NCBI GenBank assembly: GCA_009192285.1
Contig: CM018604.1
Location: forward strand, 2,170,001-2,234,000
Source of the DNA: Morchella semilibera
Taxonomy: Eukaryota > Ascomycota > Pezizomycetes > Pezizales > Morchellaceae
Direction: 5' to 3'
Length of the DNA: 64,000 bases
Shown here: piece after piece, positions 53,791 through 64,000 of the stretch
Numbering within the stretch: the stretch's first letter is position 1
How the letters are laid out: each line of letters starts with the position of its first letter
Made by a program: the position numbers and the translations under genes
The notes under the pieces: generated by a model
Database searches by the model: none
Told to the model about the DNA's origin: nothing
The model's input: only the letters and a program-made list of their open reading frames with translations

Positions 53791-55499
53791 CGAGATATCC
53801 AACTAACAGAAGGTTGTTTGAGAGGGTTTAATGTTGCTATATAAAACTTGACAAGAAAGATTCCCTGAGATTGATTTGAGGAATGGAAGGATGAGTTCTA
53901 GATGGGATGGTAGTCGAGCTGAAATGAAATGGTTTAGAGGCGAGACAGTGGGCAGCCCTTGTTATTGTATGGTTGTCTTGGAGATGATATAAATTAGGTA
54001 AGTTGTTACGTCCCTGAGTACGGGCTAATAATTTTGTACAGTTAACATTCTATAGAATGGTCTACTTGACAAGGATTCTGTGGTTGTGTCACACACATTC
54101 TTTCTTACTTTGTCGTCTACTATCCTAGAGCGGTACATGATCAAGATACTTGCATGTAAGCTCAATTCTGAATATGCTATTTGATTTTGGGAATCTCTAA
54201 ACATCATCTCGTAGAGTAGATATCAATTATTTGAGTTCCACCTGTATTCCTTCATTCCAACGAAAAATTAATTTATTTTTATGTACATAGGTGGGTACAT
54301 ATTTTAAAATTATACTTGTATCTACAATTGCTTCTATAATTAAATACATATAAACTTACATGTATCTATTACACGTGCACACTTGGAACAAAATCTTTGA
54401 AGTATCCCTGTTAATCAAAGTCTGGAGTTTTCTGTAACCCGACTAACGCTACCTCATGCTTTATCACTCTGTTTAACCCATCTTATACCCATCTTAAGCC
54501 AAGAGTGGTTAGTTTCGCACCCTTATCTTATGTGCCATAAGTTTAGCACCCAACCTTGACATATGCGCATACCTCCTACACCACGTTCTGGGAGTGGTGC
54601 GGATTGATGTCCAACCCTGAAACGTGGCTGATACATACATGTATGTATTCGAGGGGCGGTTCTTGCAGTCCTGTGCTGGATAACATAGTAAGCCGGAGAT
54701 ATGAAGAGAAGGATTTATATCTTTTGATTAATTACCCCTATCAAATACCCTACTTCGTAGAGAGTTTGATTTTTGGCCTAATCGTAGTATCTAAACATGA
54801 TGCTCTTTCAGTCACGGAATACATGTATGTACATGTAGCCATAGCTTCCGTATCGAGAGACATTCCTAATACGTGCAACACACCTTCCTTCTAACTTGGA
54901 CCCTCAAGATCCTTACATCACTATAAAAGGTTACAGGGATATTGGAAAGGGTCTAATATTTTATACTAGAAACATAAAGGGAAAAGCTCGCGGTTTCTGC
55001 CCTTCGTGCCTCCGGCTGTCCTCATGTATCTTCTTGGACTTCGTTATAATTCCGTGAGGCGTTATATGTATATATCTTTGTAGCCAATGAGGGGTGGTAT
55101 AGCTTGCACCGCGGTGAGTTGGTTGAAGCACTTCAGATATTGTCCCAAGCCCGTAGGTGGGCAGCAGAGTTGGGGACTGCAGATCACCCTATAATAATTC
55201 CTTTAATATATGCTCATAAGGATTGACATCCCTTAGAAACTAGGCCCGGTTTTTGGTAGATGAATCCGGTTATATATTTTCTTAAAGACACCAACATTGT
55301 GATCTTTTTTATACTAATTCTCCACCTGCTCACCAGGCCCCGCCGAGACTGGCGGTTTCTGGCTTGACCAGGAGTTAATTTACTTGAATAAACGCCTCAG
55401 GGTGGGAGATCACCTTTTTTATTTATTCAAAGGTCAGAATACTTCAGCCCCGAGTCCTGGACGTTACCACCACCAACCGTTGCGTTAAGCGTTTGTGCA
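53791..55499. other. intergenic between divergent genes
   Basis: Promoter region for the 52.2-53.8 kb and 55.5-56.7 kb genes. No gene seen; TACATGTA motifs near 54637 and at 54820 and 54830. Confidence 0.5.
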
Positions 55500-56664
55500 A
55501 TGAGCAGGTATAATTTCGGGATGCCTAGTCTGGAAGAGTACCTCCCTGAGGTTCACAACAAACCTCTCAAGGAGAGTAGCAACATGAGCCCCTCCGGGAA
55601 TTGCAGAGTAATGAGTGCTCATTGTGTGGCCTCACAACAGTAAGTTTACCATTCTATTTGTATTTGTTAGCAATCCACATCTAATCTCCTACTAATGCAG
55701 CTCAAGAGATACTCGTGAGACAACTACCTTCATACTTATACCCCAAACTCCAACCCCCAAGGCCTGCAGCCCGCGTACCATGATACCCATCGGCTCCCGC
55801 CCCCTCGCACGCCCCACACAAAGCACTCCCGGTCCCATCACCGTCCCCGGCGAAACGCGTGCTACCCGCTCTGCGCGCGCTGCACGTCTCTCCCGCATAG
55901 CCCACGAGTCCCTCGTTACTACTAACACTCGATCCATCGCCACAATCACTCACGTTCTTATGCGGCCTTCGTTCGTGATCCCGCCGCCTTGCCCGCAAAC
56001 CCCGCACCCTATCCATGGCTTTCGCCCTGTCAACTCCACGACAATCGCCGGCTTCCACTCTCACAGCTTCGGCGCTATCGTAGAGAATACAAGTCGTTTT
56101 GCGCAGGAAAGAAACCAGGCTCATCGCCGCTGCCTTATCGATCCTTGGCTTAGCCGGCGGGCATGGCTGCGTAAAGCTGCCGCACTAACAGTTGAGCGGG
56201 GACTAGCACCAGGGGAGGATCTTGGTCACTTTAAGGAGCCGGTCAAGATAGTAGTGGCCGGTGAGGATAACGAGCACCGAATCCGCATTCCGAGGTCGCT
56301 GGAAGGCTTTAAGCCTGAGGCGGGCCATAGTATGAAGGCACGGTGCGGGAAGATATTCGATGGTTTCTACTATCACAACCAGACCGGGTCTATTATGCTT
56401 GTGTTAGACAGTCGACAAGAGCGAGAGTCGAGGATCCAGATAGAGGAGATGAACTGGATCGTAGAGTATGTGAGGATGCACTCTTGGGAAACACTAATCC
56501 ATGATGATTGGGCGATTCCTTGTAGGGCGTTCATTTTGGAAATGAGGCGATTCATCAACGAGAACGAGATGCGCAAGAAATGGTATTTCTTTTATGATTG
56601 GGTGACTAAAATGAGAGGTAGCATGTATTCAGGGAGGTTTGTGAAGAGGATGGAGGGCTTGTGA
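55500..56664 (+). CDS. two-exon hypothetical protein, 367 aa
   Basis: Exon 1 55500-55639 and exon 2 55701-56664, with a 61-nt intron (donor GTAAGT, branch CTACTAAT, acceptor GCAG) keeping one frame. N-terminal ~46 residues begin SRYNFGMPSLEEYLPEVHNK. A basic Arg/Ala segment (TRATRSARAARLSR) lies near 90-100. Residues ~210-367 look globular: LGHFKEPVKIVV, GKIFDGFYYHNQTGSIMLVL, IEEMNWIVEYVRMHSWETLI, KKWYFFYDWVTKMRGSMYSG. Composition of the last part suggests a compact alpha/beta or helical domain rich in aromatic residues. No family recognised; convincing as a gene because of the ideal intron. Confidence 0.75.
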
Positions 56665-57949
56665 GCGCAGCGAGATTTACTGTATTCCTTTGTCTTTTTT
56701 TCTCTTAGGAGGATTGCTTAGCTTTTTCTTTTCTTTTCTTCTCTTGGAGAGGATTACTTATCGTTTTTTTTTTCCTTTTTTTGGCGTTGTACAGGAGTAA
56801 TGTCTGGCTTGCTAACAACCACCGCTCTTGCGCAAGCAATATCATTATACATATTACTCCTCACAACGCAATAAATATCAATCCAAAATTACCCCTTTAA
56901 TGTGAAAGACGGCGAGGCTATCGCAAGCTAATATATTCTCCTCACTCCAGATATATCTGGATGGTATTAGTATCTCCAGGCGGATCCATATCTTTTTGTT
57001 CATAGATTATCACTCGTATAGTAAATCGGGCTCCAAAATTCCATATCCCTTAGACCCGTTATAAACACGGTAGAATCATCAGCTTAGCTTACAAGTGGGC
57101 TGGTGGGGTAAATCAACTCACATTTATAGTCCCTTAACTTCAACACCTGTCATTATTGATTCCGAGACAAGTTCTTTTTTTTTTTGATTATCATCTTAAT
57201 TTGTAGCGGAGAAGAAACCTTTATCTCATCGCTGGTTTGTATGCCAAAGACCAAATCACCTTCCTAAGATATTAAACTAGGTGGTGTTCCGAATATGTCG
57301 TGGCCATAGAATGCAGGTTCTGTGGATGATAGCTAAACCATAAACCCCCTCCCCCGCCTACAACGAAAACCATGTGATCAGCAAGCTGTCTAAAAAGTAA
57401 CAATACCTACCGCACATCCCCACGCACGAATACAGCACCACTTCAACCCTTCCACTAGCCTAAGTGAAATACCCATCCCGTCTCATTCCCCACACCCCAT
57501 ACTGTAGCAATTACCCCTCCAACACACATTGTCTTCACCTCTCTACAAATCCCAATTCAAAGCCTGGTCAGAAAAAAAAACGCCCACCCCTGGTTCTACG
57601 CCTTTCAGAATCCTAACGTCTGCACCCTACACAGAGCATTGCTCCCTCTCTCCTCTAAAGGCCTATCACTATTACGAAGACCATCAGCATCCACCATTAC
57701 TTGGTTATAAGTGCGGAAAGAATTTCTATCTCCTGAGCAGCAATTCAAATAGATACGAACCGGAAAAGCGTACCAACACGTCCACAACCTTGCGTCCTTC
57801 TACAGCAAGACACCCCGCACCCAATCTTGTTACTATCTCACCTTTGTAAGTAAACTTGCCATCATGGATCTCTTCATGTCACAAGCAATACCATAACCCC
57901 CTTATCGGAATACCCTCCCTAATTTATTTTGGCAGGCGAAAAACCCGTA
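56665..57949. other. intergenic and leader of the 57.9-kb gene
   Basis: Poly-T/C blocks at 56690-56790 and 57175-57184. A probable 5'UTR intron for the next gene lies at 57846-57935 (donor GTAAGT, branch CCTAAT, acceptor TTGGCAG, 90 nt). The frame at 57529-57849 ends at the TAA inside that donor and would not stay in frame across it, so I treat it as leader, not coding. Confidence 0.45.
57846..57935 (+). other. probable 5'UTR intron
   Basis: GTAAGT donor, CCCTAAT branch 16 nt before the TTGGCAG acceptor, ending 14 nt before the ATG at 57950. Spliced leader sequence upstream contains no in-frame ATG. Confidence 0.5.
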
Positions 57950-58945
57950 ATGGCTCGAAACACCCGTTCCTCCGCGAAAGTTTCAAGCAATGGCACCGCC
58001 GGCACTGCCCCTCCTTCCCCCTCCTCTGGTTTTCGTGGTCGCAGTCGCGGCCGCGGCCGTGGACGCAGGCATACCCGTACCACCCGTGCTGTGCCCAGAG
58101 GCCGTGGCCCCTCTCCCTCCTTTATTTTATCTCCCCCCTCTATGGGTCCGCTCACACAGTCTTCTGCCCCCACGACATCTAAAGTCACCGATGCCAATAA
58201 TGTTCCCGCCGTCGCCCACAGCTCTTCCCCGTCAACCATCGATCTTCCCACCTCTTCCTCCCCATCGCCGTTGAACACCATGCCCCCCATCGATTCGGTC
58301 CCTGCACTAGAATCTACTCCAGCCTCCGCAGTCTTTTCCCCTCCTTCCCCTTCTTTGCCTCCGGCTGGGAATACTTTCGTTGACCCACACCCTACATCAC
58401 TTAAATCCACCCGGGGATCCCGTTCGGCTATCAAGGGGCCCCGAAACCGTGTGTCGGATGCACGAGTATTAAAAACTGTACGCTTCATCAGCAAGGCAAC
58501 GGCAGAAATTCCACCCCTTGAAATCGATGACAATTACATTCCAGAACCTGAACTCTCCTCGAAGCCCGACGGACATCTTTATAGAAATATGCCTTGTGCG
58601 ACCGGATACCAGCCAGGTGGAACTAGACGTCTCATATTTAACTTCGAGTCGGAGGTGGTTGGAACTCAAGGAGTACTTCATCATCAGGCGCTCTTTAAAG
58701 TGGGGCTTGGTGGGGGGAGGTTTAGGCCAGGAAAGGGGGCATTGCCAAAGAGGACCCAGGTAATCCTGTACCTGAAGGAAGACCTAAATCTCGAAGGTAT
58801 CCCCGCCAGCATAGGGATGGTTTTTCACCAAGTAAAGGCAGACAATCTCATGCCTGTCATCAACGTGAAGGGAGATCTGGCCGCCATCACGGCTCCCCTT
58901 CCTTCTTCGAGTAGGAAGTTTGACCCGGAGGATCCGGACGCATGA
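57950..58945 (+). CDS. Arg/Gly-rich N-terminus hypothetical protein, 331 aa
   Basis: Open frame from ATG 57950, single exon, 331 aa. Residues ~26-45 (FRGRSRGRGRGRRHTRTTRA) form an RG-rich, AT-hook-like or RNA-binding-like segment. Residues ~50-155 are Ser/Pro/Thr-rich and probably disordered. Residues ~185-320 look folded: ATAEIPPLEIDDNYIPEPEL, FNFESEVVGTQGVLHHQALF, GGGRFRPGKGALPKRTQVIL, MPVINVKGDLAAIT. Basic N-terminus plus folded C-terminus suggests a nuclear nucleic-acid-associated protein, by composition. No known domain. A 5'UTR intron precedes it. Confidence 0.65.
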   Translation: MARNTRSSAKVSSNGTAGTAPPSPSSGFRGRSRGRGRGRRHTRTTRAVPRGRGPSPSFILSPPSMGPLTQSSAPTTSKVTDANNVPAVAHSSSPSTIDLPTSSSPSPLNTMPPIDSVPALESTPASAVFSPPSPSLPPAGNTFVDPHPTSLKSTRGSRSAIKGPRNRVSDARVLKTVRFISKATAEIPPLEIDDNYIPEPELSSKPDGHLYRNMPCATGYQPGGTRRLIFNFESEVVGTQGVLHHQALFKVGLGGGRFRPGKGALPKRTQVILYLKEDLNLEGIPASIGMVFHQVKADNLMPVINVKGDLAAITAPLPSSSRKFDPEDPDA

Positions 58946-61900
58946 AGCGACTTGGAACTGAGAGGCTTGAGGCCAAACGAAATACCTCAATCCTTTCTTA
59001 CGTGGCTTGCTCTTATTCTTTTTGATTCGTATTCTGTTATCTTCTCAGCATGCTCTACGTCCAAAGAGATTTTACTTTAGATTAATTAAATCTCATTACC
59101 CATCAGCAATACCTTGTGTTTTGTGGAGCTTGTGAATATGGCATCTGGAACTCTAGCTCACCCGTGTATTTATCAGCCGTTTTAATCGGCTACCTTTCCA
59201 GAAAGACCTCTCTAGGTTCAAAGGATTTTTTTACCCTTAGTCATTCTCCGAATCTAGAGATATTCGATATATTTTATATGCCCTCGGATTGTTTTAAATG
59301 CTTGACCTCCCGAGTGATAGTATAGGACCCTCTTCTCACCAAGACTTATCGCCTTTGATATCTCCTTTATTGTTTAACTATCGTTTTGGGTTAAGTAGCT
59401 TCTACACAGAAGATTGTGGCGGAGTACCGTTCTCATGGAAACATTACCCCCACGCCGAAGGACAGGCATGACAAACCATGATATTAAAAGCCTTGATTTA
59501 AATACTAAATCTAGGACCATTCTTAAAGAGAAACAGTATAATTAGAACTCAAACTGCACGAGAGATAACACGGGGGAACAGCTTCTACCTTGAATCCCTT
59601 CTCCCACCTCCCCTCCGCACGCTTCAAGATGTTTCCCAAGATAACTTCGGCAGGTAACGAAACGGCGGAGAACTTGGAGCTATGATTCTAGATCTGTTTG
59701 ATTTAAATGATGTTAATCTTCGTCACCGTCTTGACAGCACCCCATTTTGTCACTTGAGAGAACACATCCATGATATCGGGCCACCGGCGAAGCGATTTGA
59801 TCATCTAGCCATTTATTGAAATTTGTTAGCTTTCTGTGGATGACGTGGTCAGTACATGCATCACCTGATTGTTCTACGACTTTACAGCCTACATGTACCA
59901 AGACTTGATTTATTTTTATTAACGCTTCCCTTGGTGAATCAGCGCGGTCGCTTCAACGTCTTGAAGGATCGTCTCCTCAACTACATCCTTCAAATGCGGT
60001 GTCGTGGTGATTTTTGTTCGCACTTGGCTCCAGGATGATCACGGGTCCTACCAAGCTGCGCAAGCCGATTGACTTAACTATTCAAACAATAATTTGTCCC
60101 AAAGGCTAACCGCCACGATCAAATGAGGTGCTGTTCCAAAACATATTACAGCACATTCCCCCTGATTCCATTTAGCCTCAGGCCCGGTGAGCTATAACCC
60201 TACGAAACTACATGTATTCAGTCCCCGGAGTTTTCAAACACCTATACTTTATACTTGGGATATAGGTCGTCGTTTGGCTGCACAGATACAACGTACATGT
60301 GTACCTACTTGGCAACCGTCCTAAACTTGAAAATCCGGCAAGTACATAATCAGATCATCAAGATAACCCTAACCCTTCCGCCAACACATAGTACATACAT
60401 GTACCTACACGTATTTGCCATCCAAAGGGCAATAGAGCTGCGATAGAGCTTCAAGAAACCCTCAGTTATTATATTTAATACGCTCTTTTACTAGATAGAC
60501 GGCTAATCATTGCTTGGTCAGAGTCTTGGCAGTTTCCAGGTTCTAACCGTCCACGACAGTCTCTTCCCCGCACCCATATAAGCCCTATAAGCTCACAACG
60601 CAAAGATTCCGATTAATTCTAGAAGAGAGCTCAAAATCCAATCTTCATCATTTATGAATTATTTGATTGATATCAAGTCTACTCAACCGCCCTGTTATTA
60701 GGTGAAGATTGATCTACGCCATACGCGCAAATAACGGATAACTCCCAATAAGCTCACACAGGCGCTGCGTACATCGGTGTTAAAGGGAGTATACATACTT
60801 AACTAAGACTCGAACTATATTCCATGTGCCCCCATGATTAACAGGTATTACATTCCTCTCTACTAGCTTCTTACCCCCAATCAGGCCCAAATGTAGTTTC
60901 CCCGCTTACCAAAGGCTTTATATAAGCGCATAGATTTGTCATTTATTTCAATAAAGGCTTTGTTATAACTCATAAGCCACATCCAGATCGAAAATGGCTA
61001 TGAAGTATGCCAACTTCATATTAACCCTTCGATCCACGAGGCTGGCGATATAATGAATGCCCGCCGACCCCCCTGCGCAACTCAAAGTGTTTAAGAGAAT
61101 TCTATTTCCAGTGTTTCACCCCCCAACTAATCGGGGAAAACTTCTTCCCAAGCTCCCAGAGAGGGACAACGATCTATCTCATCACATATTACAATACACG
61201 ATAATGTGATTGCCCTGTTATCGCCGATTAACCACGATATGGACCACCCCTGATATACAATTTTACAACCCTTTGGAAATGCGAGGGCATCAAAAGCTTT
61301 GCAGCATATAATCAACTGCCAGGAGATATACTCGTCGACTAAAGTTTAAAATCTAATGAGTTATTTCAACCCTGTTTGTGTAATGTTCATACCAATACAT
61401 GCTTTTATTATTGTATAAGCATTGAAATTAACTTCAGATTGGCCTAAATCCAATTATTAGCCCAGGTACCTACCACAAGCAAATCCAGTTTTACGACCAT
61501 CGGGACCCCGAAAACTACAAATGTGAAATCATTGAACGAAGAGCCCAGGTAATCATTGCTTCATGATGATTGATTGCCCGGAACTGTAACGGGAAATCGA
61601 CGATATAATGAAGAATTTGAGGACCAAACTTCAGTCCTTAACCGACATCAGGATTCTCGATATAAAAGGCCGCTTGCGCAGACAGAGCTAGCCCAAAATT
61701 CTACCTGTCTGATGGAGTCCCGGAGGCCAATCAGGTGACCGGAATTTGGGGCTGGAGTCTTTTGCACAAAGGGCCTAAATTATCGAGTTCCACTCCCCGG
61801 CTGCATCAAATCCGTGGCCTGGCCTTATCGTTGCTGCATTAATGCGCCAAGCAACTTTGATGACACGATGTGCACTACTACACCACCGCTATAACAACAT

Positions 61901-63307
61901 GTACTTTCTCCCCTTCAACCACTCCCGTTTTTTTCCCTTTACATAGCCGCATAGGGTGCAGTTCTTCAAGAGAATCCCATACGGGAAAAGGTAATCAAAC
62001 TACATTCCGTGGAAGATTCTTTTTCTGACCACCTGTCAAAAAAATGTCTCAGCCACTAGTAGCTTATTTTAATGGTGCATGACTCAAAGGATCATGTAAT
62101 CTTTGCCACCATTGAACTGACTGTGCGTACAGAGATTCATGAGGCATCATCAGGGCACATCCGGCCAGATACAGATCTAAGGAATTCACAAACATATATA
62201 TCACAACTCACGCATTTGTTTCGGCGGAGAAGGATGTGACATTAGGCTCATTGGTACATCTGCTTCGCTTACAACGTACTTCATCCCAAGAAATTTCAAA
62301 TGGGGGTGTCATTGTAAGTGACAAAAGCTCTTGGAGCGGAAAGACTTCTTTCGCCTATACCCTTACAGATCTTTATCTCTCCAAGTATGAATATACGACC
62401 CGAATCACAAGGTAAGGTCTTATGCGGATCACTTCCTAGAGGAACCCCTGAGCCTCGACATAATAGCTCTGCTATTCGCCGTCTATCAGAAATCCGAGTG
62501 TGAGGATATCCGTGGTGCCAATGATTCCCTCCAGATCCGCGAATTATTGAAATACGTAGACACCTAGAAGGTTGAATTATCCAGTTTCAAAAGCAGCTCA
62601 GATTATTATAATAACCTCATGGTCAAATGCATCACAATTGGCTTCAATTTGTCTTCGTCCTCCACGGAAATATATACCTCCGATCACTCGTTGTGATTGC
62701 CTGCCATTTTCTGCGGGGTTTACCTCCGGCTTCAATAGAGAATGTCCAAGTTTCAAAATCCGAATCTACTTTCATGCAGCGATAACGCATCTACTACAGA
62801 CGCCAATAAAATTACACAGCTTCAGACCCGAGAATGAACGCGCGTTCAAAAATGCTTCAAGACGCACGACGTCAACGAAACAACGCGACCCCAGGCCCAA
62901 GATGAGCGAGTAAAAACGGCGTATTCAATATCCACGCCAAAATAATCTGTTGCATAGGTAGAGTTGTGTTTTATGGGGATAGGGCCATGCTGCTACATTG
63001 TTAATGAAGATCATGAACGACACATTGGTTAATTTTACAAGGGCTGACATCTCTAGGACTGAAACATCACATCTGAGCTCCTCCTGCCTCATATAGTTAT
63101 TGGATCAAATCCATGGGTAGTACTGTAGCGAAATATCACTTCCGTAATAGAGACGATTTATAGGCCAATCTCACGAACCAAAGACTGAAAGGTAATGGAA
63201 TTGAACTGGAAATTTCTTATAAGAATATTACCACAGTCCCTCCTCGTTCGGCACTATTATACTCGATCTACCACTTCCTCATTCTTTAGCTACAAAGCAA
63301 AAATATT
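58946..63307. other. gene-free stretch
   Basis: About 4.4 kb without a supported gene. Telobox at 60364-60375; TACATGTA near 59889, 60208 and 60397. At 62.1-62.5 kb scattered frames read like protein but are broken by frame changes (see rejected). The 113-codon frame at 62572-62913 has an ATT/TTG start and no partner. Confidence 0.45.
60364..60375 (-). repeat. telobox-like interstitial repeat
   Basis: TAACCCTAACCC, intergenic, double unit. Confidence 0.6.
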
Positions 63308-63826
63308 ATGCCCACTTCGTTCGAACAAAAGAACAACTCCTGCAGCACAATCAGTAGTTTAACACCTGGCTCAGCCGCAATCTCTATCATGTCGTCTCCC
63401 GTCCCAAACGCCTCAAAAGTTCGTAAAAACAAAAAGCACGAACCGTTTCACCTCGAGATCTCAAGACGGAAGGAAGTATTCGATGCGGCGGAAAAGGATC
63501 TGAGGCAGGGCGTAAACCAGGATAGGGGCCTTCACCTCGATGCGCTGAATGCTGTAAGTCTTCCTAGACCCTTAAACTGAGTAGGGCTGAGGGAGGCAAA
63601 TGTATAGAAACACGAAGAGATTGCGATTGTTAGGGGGTATAGGTTAAGTAAAAAGCAACTGGGGCACCTGTATGCCGGGGTTGGCTATACTGGTATACGC
63701 CGATATCTAGAGGAGCCGAATAGTACACTTCTTTCCTTGCCGGTCAGCCCCCGAGATAGTTATGTTATCAACTTTGGGACCCCCGAGGATGTACGCACAG
63801 ACACTGGAAACCCCCTGCAACAATGA
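63308..63826 (+). CDS. two-exon hypothetical protein, 154 aa
   Basis: Exon 1 63308-63553 and exon 2 63608-63826 with a 54-nt intron (GTAAGT donor, CTGAG branch-like, ATAG acceptor), phase 0, one frame. Residues 1-35 are Ser/Asn-rich. Residues ~38-70 (NASKVRKNKKHEPFHLEISR then EVFDAAEKDL) are basic/helical. Exon 2 begins KHEEIAIVRGYRLSKKQLGH and includes LYAGVGYTGIRRYLEEPNS, then a Pro/Ser segment and a short acidic tail. Without splicing the frame runs only eight codons further (to 63580). No family recognised. A long Gly-rich 3' region follows to the window end. Confidence 0.7.
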
Positions 63827-64000
63827 TCGCGTTTGCTTGGTGGAAGGGGGGCCAGGGTCTGAGGCAGTTTTCTAACCACCTCACCTCACCGGCTCTATGA
63901 GCCTTACCACCCAACCCACCCCTTGGTTATATCACGTGATACACGTTAAATGTGGGTGTATAGTGCGTTCTCAAGCTCTTGAGGACACTCTTTTCTTAAT

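Noticed and set aside
57529-57849. 106-codon frame upstream of the RG-rich gene
   Set aside because: TTG start; it ends in the 5'UTR intron donor and goes out of frame across the splice.
62070-62503. Protein-like fragments around 62.1-62.5 kb, including SDKSSWSGKTSF that looks like a P-loop
   Set aside because: The frame changes at least twice, stops intervene, and the spacing does not fit a Walker A motif. At most a decayed remnant.

Overview
This window looks like a gene-poor, repeat-rich stretch of a filamentous ascomycete chromosome. The reasons are short spliceosomal introns (mostly 51-72 nt, with GTAAGT/GTGAGT/GTATGT donors, CTAAC/CTGAC/ACTAAT branch sites and YAG acceptors), a classic fungal F-box/LRR gene, and internal TTAGGG-type telomere motifs. 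The low gene density and many lineage-specific proteins would suit a large-genome Pezizomycete (truffle/cup-fungus relatives), but that placement is a guess. No prokaryotic, organellar or intact viral gene was seen. All spliced models were built by eye by joining reading frames across intron signals; there is no transcript evidence.

Layout: 1-3.4 kb, no convincing gene. 3.4-3.7 kb, a small Pro-rich gene. 4.1-4.7 kb, a MITE and a damaged tRNA-Ser-like gene. 6.2-7.9 kb, a two-exon basic-tailed protein. 9.8-11.1 kb, two tandem minus-strand genes. 11.9-12.3 kb, two MITEs. 13.0-13.6 kb, a three-exon gene. 13.8-14.3 kb, a MITE nested in another MITE. 15.5-16.5 kb, unresolved minus-strand exons. 19.2-20.0 kb, a charged protein with a PP1-docking-like motif. 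24.9-25.1 kb, a possible LINE remnant. 25.5-26.3 kb, a two-exon gene related to the one at 10.5 kb. 26.3-31.3 kb, empty apart from simple sequence. 31.4-31.9 kb, a small gene. 32.3 kb, a MITE. 35.3-37.3 kb, a four-exon F-box/LRR gene. 38.7-40.2 kb, two small secreted cysteine-rich proteins, one with a knottin-type cysteine pattern. 41.5-42.0 kb, a small gene. 45 and 47 kb, MITEs. 48.3-51.0 kb, two paralogous SANT-like/coiled-coil genes. 52.2-53.8 kb, a very acidic protein. 55.5-56.7 kb, a two-exon gene. 57.8-58.9 kb, an Arg/Gly-rich protein gene with a likely 5'UTR intron. 63.3-63.8 kb, a two-exon gene.

No operon or metabolic pathway is visible. The recurring themes are (i) nuclear-looking or intracellular orphan proteins with basic or acidic tails, several apparently paralogous within the window; (ii) a pair of candidate effectors or antimicrobial peptides; and (iii) many non-autonomous TA-flanked DNA elements, telobox-like repeats and a strongly enriched TACATGTA palindrome in the intergenic DNA.
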